Source of the DNA: Streptomyces cyaneus | GTDB lineage: Bacteria > Actinomycetota > Actinomycetes > Streptomycetales > Streptomycetaceae | Direction of reading: 5' to 3' | DNA: 64,000 nt | Assembly (NCBI RefSeq): GCF_004028635.1 | Contig: NZ_RQJW01000003.1 | Span: 868,001-932,000 of the forward strand | Shown here: positions 9,403 to 17,576 of the stretch, one piece after another | Numbering within the stretch: the first letter of the stretch is position 1 | Layout of the letters: the number at the start of each line of letters is the position of its first letter | Notes under the pieces: model-generated | The model's database searches: none | Told to the model about the DNA's origin: nothing | What the model saw: only the letters and a program-made list of their open reading frames with translations | Made by a program: the position numbers and the translations under genes

Positions 9403-12400
9403 TCAGAGTTCACAGCACCCCTCGCGGCGCATACGGCGGCTCACCTCCAGCCACTCCTCGGCGGCCCGCCGCTCTGTGGCGGCGTCGGAGGCGTCGGAGG
9501 CGTCGAACTCGTCGACCAGGTCCGCCTGTTCGAAGAGGACGCCGCCGCGAAGGACCGCCACCGTGCGGATGAGTGTGGCGAAGTCGGTGAACGGGTCGCC
9601 GTCCACGACCGTGAGATCGGCGAGCTTGCCCTCCTGCACCGTGCCCAGGTCGGCGTCGGCACCGAAGACACGCGCGGGCAGCACTGTGGCGGTGCGCAGT
9701 GCCTCGGCCGGTGACAGTCCGGCGCGGTGCAGGGCGCGCAGGGCCAGGTGCAGGTGCAGCCCGACCGGGACGATCGGCTGGTCGGTGCCGAGCGCGACCA
9801 GGCCGCCGCCCGCGAGGATCCGCCGGTAGACGTCCATCTCCCGCCCCAGCGTGGCCAGTTGGGCGTCGGTGGGCGGCTGGCCGGCCTGCTGGCGGACGAG
9901 CGCGGTGTCCCACGGCGGCATGAGCGCGGTGACGCGCGGGTCGTCCGCCAGCGCGGGGTCGGCGCCGAGCAGGGCAAGCGCGGTGAACGGGGTGGCGACG
10001 AGGTGGAAGTCGGTGGCCGTGTAGATCTCCTCGACGTCCTGGTAGGCGCGCCCCGTCGCGGAGGTGGCGTGCCCGAACTCCAGGCGCTGCGTGGCCTGCA
10101 AGTGGGTCGTCACATCCTGGCCCAGTTGCACACCCGGGCTGCACAGATGGCTGCCGCTACGCACCCCGAGCCGCTGGTGCCCGAAGTCCGCGGCCTCCTT
10201 CATCACCCACCCCGGGGCCCGTACGTACGTCTTCACGAAGTCCCAGTCCAGCGCGGCCCCGCGCGCCAGCGAGCGGTGCAGGCCCTCGCGGGTGCGGTGG
10301 GCACGGCCCATGCTGTAGGCGACTCGCGCCCCGTCGAGGAGTTCGCCGGTGGTCAGCAGCCGGGGTCCGGCGAGAGCACCGGCGGCGACCGCCTCCCGGA
10401 TGCGGGCCTGCTCGTAGGCGAAGCCGCCCAGCGAGACGGCCGTCGTGATGCCGTACGCGAGTTGCAGCGCGCTCTGGCGGCCGCCGTACGTGGTCTGCCA
10501 GGGGTGGGTGTGCGCGTCCCACAGGCCCGGGATCACGGTGCGGTCGCTCGCGTCGACGCGGTGTGCGACGGCGCGACCGGTGCGGTGCGGGGACACCTCC
10601 GCGACACGCCCGTCGCGGATCACGACGTCGATGTCCTCGCGGACGTCCGGACCGGTTCCGTCCCAGAAGCGGCCCGCGTGCACGACCGTGTCCGCCGGGC
10701 GCGGTCTGCGGTAGTCCAGCGGGACGCGGACGGTACGGGTTTTGGCACTGCCGACGTCGATCAGACGCAGGGTGCCCGCGGAGAGGTAGAGCAGGGTGCG
10801 GGCGTCGGCGGACCAGGACGGGTGGTCGGCGGGTTCGGTGGTGAGCCGGCGGGGCTCGCCGTCCGGGGTGCCGTCGGCCCGTACGGGCAGCAGCCACAGC
10901 GCCGACTCGGCGATTACGGCCATCCAGCGGCCGTCCGGGGACCAGACGGGGCCGGAGTCGTAGCGGTCGGAGAGCGAGGTGTGGGGGGCGAGGGCGTGCA
11001 GGGTGGCTGTCGCGGTGGTCGTGTCGACGACGCGGATGAGGTTGTAGCCCTCGCGGAAGCGCTGGTTGAGGCGGTTGCGGTCGCACAGTGCCAGGTAGCG
11101 GCCGTCGGGCGACCAGCTGGGGCGGCCGGGCAGCCCGCCCGCGCCGAGCGGTGCTGCGAGGACGCGTTCGGTTCCGTCGGGCAGGTCACGCACCACGAGG
11201 TTGCCGGACATGTCGAGGCAGGCCAGTCGCGTCCCGTCGGGCGACAGGGAGGGGAAGACCCGGCCGCCCTCGGCGAGCACGGTCTCCTCGCCGGAGCCGA
11301 GGTCACGGCGTCGTACGGCGAACAGTCCGTCGCGGTCGTCGGCGTACACCAGCGCCGTACCGTCGGGCGTCCAGGTCGGGGCCAACACATAGCGGGTGGT
11401 GGGGACTTGCAGGATCTTGCGGGGTGTGCGGCCTCCTGTCGTGCCGGCGGTCCACAGCGCGTTGAGCGCGGCGAAGGCGACACTGCGGCCGTCCGGTGAC
11501 AGGGCGGGCAGGTGCAGCGCGCGGACGGGGCGGATGCCGGCGCCGTCGAAGTCGTACGCCTTTGCGCGGTAGCGAGGGCGGTTCACGGGGAGCGCGGCCG
11601 TGAACGGGATCTCCTCGGCGCTGCCCGGCGCGTCCGGATCGACCAGGCGGAAGTGTCCGTCGACCGTGAGGAGCAGCCGCTCACCGTCCGCCCAGCGGGG
11701 CGGCGCGGGGAGGAGATCGCCCTCTACGGCGACCTGTTTCCCGTCCACCACAAGCGTGCAGGAGGCCGCGGGTGAGGCCGTGGTGCGCAGGTGGGCGAGG
11801 CGCCCCGCCGGTGAGACGGCGGGGGTCATGAGTTGGGCGCCGGAGTCGTCGGTGTGCTCGGTGGTGACCGGGCCCGTACCGTCGGCGGCCACCGACGCGA
11901 TGGTGGTCGCGCGCAGAGTGCCCGTCGCGGTGACGGCGGCCCGCACGAAAAGCACCCGCTCCCCGTCGGGCGACCACGCCGGGTCGAAGTCCTCCCATCG
12001 GGCATCCCGCTCGGGGCCCTGCTGTTCCGCGCCCTGCTGTCCGGGGCTCTGCTGTCCGGGGCGCCCGGTGAGCCGGGTCAGCGCGCCGGTGCGCACGTCC
12101 ACGACCCAGATGCGGTACGGGGCGCCGGTCACGGTGTCGCCGCCGCGCTCGGAGGCGAACGCGATGCGGGTACCGTCGGGCGACCAGGCGGGGCCCCGGT
12201 CGTCCCACGGTCCGTCGGTGAGCTGCCGCAGGCCGGACCCGTCGGGCCGCAGTGTCCAGAGGTGGAAGCCTCCGCCGCGGTAGGCGCACACGACGAGACG
12301 GCTGCCGTCGGGCGAGAACTGCGGGCGCGTGGGTTCGAGTCCGGGCGGGGTGAGCGGGACGGCGGTGCCGCCCTTGCGCGGGACGGACCAGAGCACGTTC

Positions 12401-12627
12401 TGGATCTCGGCGACCAGCCGGTCACCGGACGGGGCGAGGGTCGCGGAACCGCCGGTGGCGGCGGTGAAGGAGAGGGTGGTGGCCGCACCGGAGGCGGCGG
12501 TCGCGAGCGGCGTACCGGCGGTGGCGAGAGCAGTGGTGGAGACGGTTGCGGTGGCGGTGGCCCGGAGGAATCTGCGGCGGGAGAGCGGGCCGAGAGGGAA
12601 GGGGGCGGCGGTGTCTTCGGTGTCCAA
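9403..12627 (-). CDS. Tat-exported beta-propeller (TolB/PD40) amidohydrolase
   Basis: 1074 residues. A Tat signal (LSRRRFLRATATATVSTTALA) heads the protein. Residues about 55-640 hold many WD40-like/PD40 repeats of the form FSPDGSRLV, WSPDGTRIAF, PSLSPDGTRLA and SWSPDGRYLAL, a TolB-type propeller. Residues about 655-1060 are an amidohydrolase: VIPGLWDAHTHPWQ gives the HxH metal pair, followed by AYGITTAVSLGG, and a C-terminal DLTVVDGDPFTDF as in imidazolonepropionase/prolidase-like members. Likely a secreted or envelope hydrolase cleaving a cyclic amide or dipeptide. It lies 119 bases behind the membrane protein at 12747-13337. Confidence 0.85.
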   Translation of the reverse strand: MDTEDTAAPFPLGPLSRRRFLRATATATVSTTALATAGTPLATAASGAATTLSFTAATGGSATLAPSGDRLVAEIQNVLWSVPRKGGTAVPLTPPGLEPTRPQFSPDGSRLVVCAYRGGGFHLWTLRPDGSGLRQLTDGPWDDRGPAWSPDGTRIAFASERGGDTVTGAPYRIWVVDVRTGALTRLTGRPGQQSPGQQGAEQQGPERDARWEDFDPAWSPDGERVLFVRAAVTATGTLRATTIASVAADGTGPVTTEHTDDSGAQLMTPAVSPAGRLAHLRTTASPAASCTLVVDGKQVAVEGDLLPAPPRWADGERLLLTVDGHFRLVDPDAPGSAEEIPFTAALPVNRPRYRAKAYDFDGAGIRPVRALHLPALSPDGRSVAFAALNALWTAGTTGGRTPRKILQVPTTRYVLAPTWTPDGTALVYADDRDGLFAVRRRDLGSGEETVLAEGGRVFPSLSPDGTRLACLDMSGNLVVRDLPDGTERVLAAPLGAGGLPGRPSWSPDGRYLALCDRNRLNQRFREGYNLIRVVDTTTATATLHALAPHTSLSDRYDSGPVWSPDGRWMAVIAESALWLLPVRADGTPDGEPRRLTTEPADHPSWSADARTLLYLSAGTLRLIDVGSAKTRTVRVPLDYRRPRPADTVVHAGRFWDGTGPDVREDIDVVIRDGRVAEVSPHRTGRAVAHRVDASDRTVIPGLWDAHTHPWQTTYGGRQSALQLAYGITTAVSLGGFAYEQARIREAVAAGALAGPRLLTTGELLDGARVAYSMGRAHRTREGLHRSLARGAALDWDFVKTYVRAPGWVMKEAADFGHQRLGVRSGSHLCSPGVQLGQDVTTHLQATQRLEFGHATSATGRAYQDVEEIYTATDFHLVATPFTALALLGADPALADDPRVTALMPPWDTALVRQQAGQPPTDAQLATLGREMDVYRRILAGGGLVALGTDQPIVPVGLHLHLALRALHRAGLSPAEALRTATVLPARVFGADADLGTVQEGKLADLTVVDGDPFTDFATLIRTVAVLRGGVLFEQADLVDEFDASDASDAATERRAAEEWLEVSRRMRREGCCEL

Positions 12628-12746
12628 GAGGGCTCCCAGTGCGCGGAGTTGGCGGGTCGGACGGGAGAGACCACTGGTGGCAACGTACGGGGCGAAGCCC
12701 GGTTACGGCTCCCGTCCCGGCGTTTCTCGGCCGTTCTTCGTGCCGG

Positions 12747-13337
12747 CTAGACCAGAAAGAGCAGTTGGACGGCGACGAGTACGTCGATGACGCCGCACCA
12801 CTCGGCGAACGTACGGGAGACGACCTTGTCGAGCCTCAGGTGCACGAAGTCCCATATGCCGTGGCAGAACCAGCCGGCTGCCAGCAGATAGCGGCCCAGG
12901 TCCGGATCCGCCGTCAGGCCGGCCAGCGCGAGCCCGCAGAAGAGGAGCGCGCCCACGGCCTGCACCCCGAACGCGGCCCGTCCGTGCGGCGTTCCGCGGA
13001 CGGCTCCCCAGGCCAGGAGGACGAACGACAGGGCGATGAGGACCGTCGAGGGGGCGATCACGTCCTGGAAGGGGAGGGCGAACACGGCCACCAGGCCGGC
13101 CCCGAGCACCGGCCAGGTGGCCTGCGGCTTCCCGATCTGGTTGACGAGCAGATAGATCAGGGGCAGCAACGGCAGGGTCTCGCCGAAGCCGCCGACCGCG
13201 TCGGCCACGTCCTCGGAGCCGGACGCGATCACGTTGAGGGTGACGACCACGAGAGCGAGGGCCGTGGGCCAGCGCCGCCTGAGCACGGCGGCCGGGTGCG
13301 GGCGGCCCGCCGTCGGGTGAGTGTGGGGTGCCTGCAT
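12747..13337 (-). CDS. Integral membrane protein of unknown function
   Basis: 196 residues from the ATG at 13337, with a GAAGGAGAG ribosome site upstream. About six hydrophobic segments (WPTALALVVVTLNVIA, LPLLPLIYLLVNQIG, VLGAGLVAVFALPF, TVLIALSFVLLAWG and others). The conserved-looking C-terminal part is AAGWFCHGIWDFVHLR. I do not recognise the family. It is divergent from the two-component system at 13494, with the palindrome at 13455-13472 between them, which suggests control by that system. Confidence 0.7.
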   Translation of the reverse strand: MQAPHTHPTAGRPHPAAVLRRRWPTALALVVVTLNVIASGSEDVADAVGGFGETLPLLPLIYLLVNQIGKPQATWPVLGAGLVAVFALPFQDVIAPSTVLIALSFVLLAWGAVRGTPHGRAAFGVQAVGALLFCGLALAGLTADPDLGRYLLAAGWFCHGIWDFVHLRLDKVVSRTFAEWCGVIDVLVAVQLLFLV

Positions 13338-13454
13338 GACGGCTCTCCTTCGGTACCGGGGCGGGGTATCCGCCGACACCTCCAGACTGGGCCGTGGCGA
13401 AGTCCGCCAGTAGTGCCGAACCCCCATGCGCAGGCGTGGAGTTGTCACGTCCTC

Positions 13455-13472
13455 GCATGACATTTGTCATGC
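13455..13472. promoter_or_regulatory. Perfect palindrome between a membrane-protein gene and a two-component system
   Basis: GCATGACA-TT-TGTCATGC: 8-base arms, 2-base centre, with no mismatch. It lies 22 bases before the sensor-kinase start and about 118 bases from the divergent membrane gene. Its symmetry and location suit the NarL/LuxR-type regulator encoded at 14729-15331, implying autoregulation and control of the divergent gene; that is inference. Confidence 0.55.
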
Positions 13473-13493
13473 GGCCTGGGCCACAATGACCGG

Positions 13494-14732
13494 ATGGGGG
13501 ACGGATCGATCGATCACGGGGCGGCGGGGCTGACGAGTCTGCGTCGCTACACGTGGTGGACCGTGCCGGGCATGACCGCGTGTGTCCTGGCCGTCTTCGT
13601 CGGCGAGTGGGTCCTCGACGGCGACGTCCCGCTGTGGGCCCGCGTCCCGGCCGCCGCCGCGCTGACGGTCGAGGTGTGGGCGAGCGTCGTACTGCTGAGC
13701 CGGCGACTGGCGCTCCTGCCGGTGACCGACACGCACCCCGGCGGACCGCCCGCGGGCCTGCTGATCCCCGCCGCAGGGGCCGGAGTTGTGCTGGCGGCAC
13801 TCCCCCTCGCCCTGCGCGACTACGGGCTGTGGCCGGTCGCGCCCGCCCTGGTGGTCGCGATCCTCGCGACGTACCTCCCACCGCACCGCAGACGCCTGCT
13901 GATCGCGGGCGCCGTGGCCCTCGCACCGCTGCCCGGGGGCCTGGTCAGCCTGGTCGAGAAGGACGGTGAGTTGGCGTACGCCGCGCTGTTCCCCGCCGGG
14001 CTGGTCGCCTTCACGGCTTGGGTGACGCTCGGCCCTCTGTGGGCCTGGGACACGGCACGGCGACTTGACGAGGCGCGGCGACTGGAGGCGGAGCTGGCGG
14101 TCAAGGAGGAGCGGCTGCGGTTCGCCGCCGACCTGCACGACATCCAAGGCCATCACCTCCAAGTGATCGCGCTGAAGGGCGAGTTGGCGGCTCGGCTCGT
14201 CGAGCTGGACCCGGCGCGTGCCGCCGCGGAGTTGAAGGAGATACGGCGGCTGGCGGCGGACGCCCTCAGCGACACCCGGGCCGTGGTGCAGGGGTACCGT
14301 CGAACGACGCTGGAGGACGAGATCACCAACGCGACGCGGGTGCTGGCCGCCGCCGACATCGACGCGCGGATGGCCGTCGACCCCGGTGCCGCGGCCACCC
14401 GCCTCACGGACTCCGCCCGCCACCTCCTCGGTCTGGTGATGCGGGAGGCCACCACCAACGCGCTCCGGCACAGCCGGGCCGGGCACGCCGAGGTCGACTA
14501 CCGGATCGCGGGCGGTTTCGCCCACCTGCGGGTGAGCAACGACGGCGCCGAGGAGCATCCCGCCGCCCTGGAGGGCACGGGCCTGCGCACCCTCGCCGAA
14601 CGGCTGGAGGCGGCCGGCGGCGAGCTGACCTGGAATCGCGACGGTGACCGCTTCGAGGTCGCGGCCGCGCTGCCCACCAACTCGGCGAACCCATCGCAAT
14701 CGCCGAACCCCGAGGACGGAGCATCCCGATGA
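13494..14732 (+). CDS. Sensor histidine kinase (HisKA_3 / NarL-type)
   Basis: 412 residues from the ATG at 13494. A TTG at 13464 lies inside the palindrome and is an unlikely start. The N-terminal half has about six membrane segments (WWTVPGMTACVLAVFVGEW, LLIPAAGAGVVLAALPL and others). A short coiled coil (LDEARRLEAELAVKEERLRF) leads to the dimerisation box DLHDIQGHHLQVIALKGEL with phospho-acceptor His215. The HATPase region has REATTNALRHSRA (N box) and a degenerate G1/G2 region, ending GLRTLAERLEAAGGEL. The ATGA overlap with the response regulator shows translational coupling. The signal is unknown. Confidence 0.9.
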   Translation: MGDGSIDHGAAGLTSLRRYTWWTVPGMTACVLAVFVGEWVLDGDVPLWARVPAAAALTVEVWASVVLLSRRLALLPVTDTHPGGPPAGLLIPAAGAGVVLAALPLALRDYGLWPVAPALVVAILATYLPPHRRRLLIAGAVALAPLPGGLVSLVEKDGELAYAALFPAGLVAFTAWVTLGPLWAWDTARRLDEARRLEAELAVKEERLRFAADLHDIQGHHLQVIALKGELAARLVELDPARAAAELKEIRRLAADALSDTRAVVQGYRRTTLEDEITNATRVLAAADIDARMAVDPGAAATRLTDSARHLLGLVMREATTNALRHSRAGHAEVDYRIAGGFAHLRVSNDGAEEHPAALEGTGLRTLAERLEAAGGELTWNRDGDRFEVAAALPTNSANPSQSPNPEDGASR

Positions 14733-15331
14733 TCCGCCTGCTGATCGCCGACGACGAGGACCTGCTCAGAAGCGCGCTGGCCGCCCTGCTCGCGCTGGAG
14801 CCGGACCTCACCGTCGTCGCCGAGGCGGCCACCTCCACCGAGGCGGTACGGCTGGCCCGTGAGCACCGCCCCGACATCGCCGTCCTCGATCTGGAGATGC
14901 CGCCCACCGACGGGCTGCGCGCCGCCGAGGAGATCCGGGCCGAACTGCCCACGCAGATCGTCATGGTGACGCGGCACGCCCGGCCCGCGGTGCTGCGCCG
15001 GGCGCTGGCCGCAGGCGTACGCGGCTTCGTCCCCAAGACGACCCAAGCGGCCCGACTGGCCGAGATCATCCGCGATATCGCCGACGGGCGCCGCTACGTC
15101 GACCCGGACATCGCGGCCTCCGCACTGACCGAGGACGACTGCCCCCTCACCGACCGTGAGCTGGAGGTCCTGCGTGCCGCCCGCACCGGCGCGTCGATCG
15201 CCGAGATCGCCACCGAGGTCCACCTCGCCCCCGGCACAGTCCGCAACTACCTCTCCGCGGCCATGTCCAAGCTGGGCACCCCGACCCGCCATGCGGCCGC
15301 GCACCGGGCCTGGGAGCAGGGCTGGATCTGA
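14729..15331 (+). CDS. LuxR/NarL-family response regulator
   Basis: 200 residues, starting in the ATGA overlap with the kinase. The receiver domain carries the acidic pocket (ADDED near 7-11), phospho-acceptor Asp54 (IAVLDLEMPP), the MVTRHA switch and the conserved Lys in FVPKTT. The C-terminal LuxR helix-turn-helix is LTDRELEVLRAARTGASIAE with VRNYLSAAMSKLG as recognition helix. It partners the kinase at 13494-14732 and probably binds the palindrome at 13455-13472. Confidence 0.92.
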   Translation: MIRLLIADDEDLLRSALAALLALEPDLTVVAEAATSTEAVRLAREHRPDIAVLDLEMPPTDGLRAAEEIRAELPTQIVMVTRHARPAVLRRALAAGVRGFVPKTTQAARLAEIIRDIADGRRYVDPDIAASALTEDDCPLTDRELEVLRAARTGASIAEIATEVHLAPGTVRNYLSAAMSKLGTPTRHAAAHRAWEQGWI

Positions 15332-15355
15332 GCCGCTCCTGACCAGATCCAGGCA

Positions 15356-15390
15356 GGAACCAGGCCAGAACCAAGCCGGAACCAGGCCAG
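15356..15390. repeat. Three 11-bp tandem repeats (GAACCAGGCCA)
   Basis: Between the convergent ends of the response regulator and the MerR gene, GAACCAGGCCA / GAACCAAGCCG / GAACCAGGCCA repeat with an 11-base period. They do not form a strong hairpin, and no function is evident. Confidence 0.6.
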
Positions 15391-15418
15391 ATCTAACGCC
15401 TCTCCCCCACCGGAGGTT

Positions 15419-15850
15419 TCACGGCGGCCCCGGAGCCCGCTTCCTCGGCACCGCTACAGCGCCGGCCGCGGCGGCCGCGAGGAGGCGGCGGAAGGTGGGG
15501 CATTCCATGTGGCTCGGCGCCGGGCAGGCCGCGGCGTGGCGCAGGGAGTCCCGCAGGACGCCCAGTTCGCGGATCCTTCGGTCCAGCTCCTCCGCCTTGG
15601 TCGAGAGCATCTCCCGGTCGATGCGCGGCCGCCCGTCCGGAGCGAACATGTGCGCGATCTCGTCGAGCGAGAAGCCGGCGGTCCGGCCCATCGCGATCAG
15701 CGCCAGGCGCTCCAGCACGCCCGGATCGTACTGGCGGCGCAGCCCCCGTCTGCCGGTGGCGGCGATCAGCCCTTTTTCCTCGTAGTACCGCAGCGTCGAG
15801 GCGGGTACCCCGGCACGGCGCGCCACCTCGGCGATGTCCAGTTGCGTCAT
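15419..15850 (-). CDS. MerR family transcriptional regulator
   Basis: 143 residues. The winged helix-turn-helix is at the N-terminus (LDIAEVARRAGVPASTLRYYEEKGLI), followed by the second HTH (VLERLALIAMGRTAGFSLDEIAHMF) and a coiled dimerisation helix. The tail has two Cys in HAAACPAPSHMECPTF. It lacks the four-Cys iron-sulfur cluster of SoxR, although the operator it would bind looks SoxR-like. It is divergent from the methyltransferase at 15925 and is likely its activator. Confidence 0.88.
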   Translation of the reverse strand: MTQLDIAEVARRAGVPASTLRYYEEKGLIAATGRRGLRRQYDPGVLERLALIAMGRTAGFSLDEIAHMFAPDGRPRIDREMLSTKAEELDRRIRELGVLRDSLRHAAACPAPSHMECPTFRRLLAAAAAGAVAVPRKRAPGPP

Positions 15851-15858
15851 CCGCTTGA

Positions 15859-15876
15859 CCTCAAGTCGACTTGAAG
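15859..15876. promoter_or_regulatory. MerR/SoxR-type operator CCTCAAGTCGACTTGAAG
   Basis: The core TCAAGTCGACTTGA (15861-15874) is a perfect 14-base palindrome sitting directly after TTGACC (15855-15860), the expected place between -35 and -10 for MerR-type activation of the plus-strand methyltransferase. It matches the general shape of SoxR boxes (CCTCAAGTTAACTTGAGG). The two genes start 75 bases apart. Confidence 0.75.
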
Positions 15877-15924
15877 TAGCACGCTGTCATCAAGGCCCGA
15901 GGAACGCAAGCACGGGAGACGATC

Positions 15925-16776
15925 ATGGACATTGAGCGCAGGATCGACGACGAGCAGGCGGCCCGTTGGAACGGCCCCGGCGGACATGCCTGGGTCGATG
16001 CACAGGCCGTGTTGGACGAGGTGCTCAGGCCCTTCGAGGATCTCCTCGTCGAAGCGGTGGCCGCCGAGCACGCGGAACACGTGCTCGATGTCGGCTGTGG
16101 CAGCGGCGGCACCACGGTGGCCGTCGCGCGACGGCTTGGTCCGGCGGGTCGCTGCGTGGGCGTGGACATTTCCGAACCGATGATCACCGCCGCCCGGGCG
16201 CGCGCCGAGCGGGAGGGCACCCCGGTGTCCTTCATCCGCGCCGACGCACAGGAGCACGTCTTCGAACCCGCCGCCTTCGACCTCGTCATCTCGCGCTTCG
16301 GCGTCATGTTCTTCAACGATCCCGTCCGGGCCTTCGCGAACCTTCGGCGGGCCGCCAGGGACGGGGCCGGGCTCCGGTTCGTCGCCTGGCGAAGCCCCGA
16401 GGAGAATCCGTTCATGACGACCGCCGAGCGCGCCGCGGCACCGATCCTGCCGAACCTCCCCGCGCGCCGGTCGGACGGGCCGGGACAGTTCGGGCTCGCG
16501 GACTCGGACCGGGTCCGCCGCATCCTGGAGGAGAGCGGGTGGTCCGGGATCGACATCCGGCCGATCGACGTGACCTGCACGCTGCCCGAGCGGGAGCTGG
16601 TCGGCTACTTCACCCGGCTCGGCCCCGTCGGTCAGGTGCTGCCCGACGCGGACGAGCAGACCCGCGCAAAGGTCGTCGAAACGGTGCGCGCCGCGTTCGA
16701 ACCGTATGTGCGGGGCTCGGAAGTCCGCTTCACCGCGGCCTGTTGGACGGTCGGCGCCAAGGCGAAACTTTCGTGA
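15925..16776 (+). CDS. Class I SAM-dependent methyltransferase (UbiE-like)
   Basis: 283 residues. The opening RRIDDEQAARWNGPGGHAWVDAQ is typical of small-molecule methyltransferases of this group. Motif I is VLDVGCGSGGTTVAVARRLG, the acidic loop CVGVDISEPMITAARARA, motif II FDLVISRFGVMFFNDP. Substrate unknown. It is divergent from a MerR regulator, with the operator in its promoter, so it is probably induced by a ligand or stress sensed by that protein; it may detoxify by methylation (inference). Confidence 0.85.
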   Translation: MDIERRIDDEQAARWNGPGGHAWVDAQAVLDEVLRPFEDLLVEAVAAEHAEHVLDVGCGSGGTTVAVARRLGPAGRCVGVDISEPMITAARARAEREGTPVSFIRADAQEHVFEPAAFDLVISRFGVMFFNDPVRAFANLRRAARDGAGLRFVAWRSPEENPFMTTAERAAAPILPNLPARRSDGPGQFGLADSDRVRRILEESGWSGIDIRPIDVTCTLPERELVGYFTRLGPVGQVLPDADEQTRAKVVETVRAAFEPYVRGSEVRFTAACWTVGAKAKLS

Positions 16777-16780
16777 TCTC

Positions 16781-16807
16781 GGCGCCCCTTCCTGTGCGCG
16801 GGGCGCC
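16781..16807 (+). terminator. Hairpin after the methyltransferase
   Basis: GGCGCCCC (16781-16788) and GGGGCGCC (16800-16807) form a perfect 8-bp GC stem with an 11-base loop, beginning 5 bases after the stop codon. There is no U-run, as is usual in Streptomyces. Confidence 0.55.
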
Positions 16808-16865
16808 CGGCGCATAGTGAGGGAGCGGTTCTAGGGGTCGGCCACGGGAACGGTGATTCAACGAG

Positions 16866-17576
16866 ATGACGCGGAAGAACGCCTTGGTGGTCCGAGGTGG
16901 ATGGGAGGGGCATCAGCCGGTCGCGGCCACGGAGCTGTTCCTGCCCTTCCTGCGCGGCCACGGATACGCCGTCCGGATCGAGGAGTCGACCGAGGTCTAC
17001 GCCGACAGCGCCGAGATGGCCGGCACCGATCTCGTGGTGCAGTGCGTCACGATGTCGCAGATCACCGCCGAACAGCTGGCGGGACTGAGCGCGGCGGTCG
17101 TGGCCGGCACCGGCTTCACCGGCTGGCACGGCGGCATCGCCGACTCCTTCCGCGCCTCCTCCGACTATCTGCACCTGGTGGGAGGGCAGTTCGCGACCCA
17201 CCCGGGCAAGGAGCCGTGTGAACGCCAGGGGGTCCAGGAGGACAACTACCTGCCGCACGTCGTCAACATCACGGAGCTGGGCCGCGAGCACCCGATCACG
17301 GCGGGCATCGAGGACTTCGAGCTGCACACCGAGCAGTACTGGGTGCTCCACGACGACCTGATCGACGTGCTGGCCACCACCACCCACCCCGCCCGGCCGT
17401 GGCAGCCCTGGCACCGGCCGGTCACGTCACCGGCGGTCTGGACCCGGCGCTGGGGTGCCGGGCGCGTCGTGGTGTCGACACCGGGACACAGCCTGGACGT
17501 GCTGGAGAACCCGAACGTACGCACCGTCATCGAGAGGGGCATGCTGTGGGCGACGCGCACCGCATCGGCGTCGTAG
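16866..17576 (+). CDS. ThuA-domain protein (trehalose-utilisation / sugar-associated)
   Basis: 236 residues. It opens NALVVRGGWEGHQPVAATELF and carries ThuA-type features: VVAGTGFTGWHGGIADSF, LVGGQFATHPG, HPITAGIEDFELHTEQYWVL and GAGRVVVSTPGHSLDVL, a class I glutamine-amidotransferase-like fold without its catalytic Cys triad. ThuA proteins usually neighbour sugar dehydrogenases, as here: the next gene overlaps it by 31 bases. A role in modifying or sensing a keto-sugar or glycoside is likely but unproven. Confidence 0.85.
   Translation: MTRKNALVVRGGWEGHQPVAATELFLPFLRGHGYAVRIEESTEVYADSAEMAGTDLVVQCVTMSQITAEQLAGLSAAVVAGTGFTGWHGGIADSFRASSDYLHLVGGQFATHPGKEPCERQGVQEDNYLPHVVNITELGREHPITAGIEDFELHTEQYWVLHDDLIDVLATTTHPARPWQPWHRPVTSPAVWTRRWGAGRVVVSTPGHSLDVLENPNVRTVIERGMLWATRTASAS

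Noticed and set aside
9727..11499. Plus-strand 590-codon frame
   Set aside because: Shadow of the amidohydrolase-propeller gene; no ribosome site and no recognisable motif.
15419..15850. Calling the MerR protein SoxR because of its SoxR-like operator
   Set aside because: The four-Cys iron-sulfur motif of SoxR is missing; only two Cys are present in the tail.
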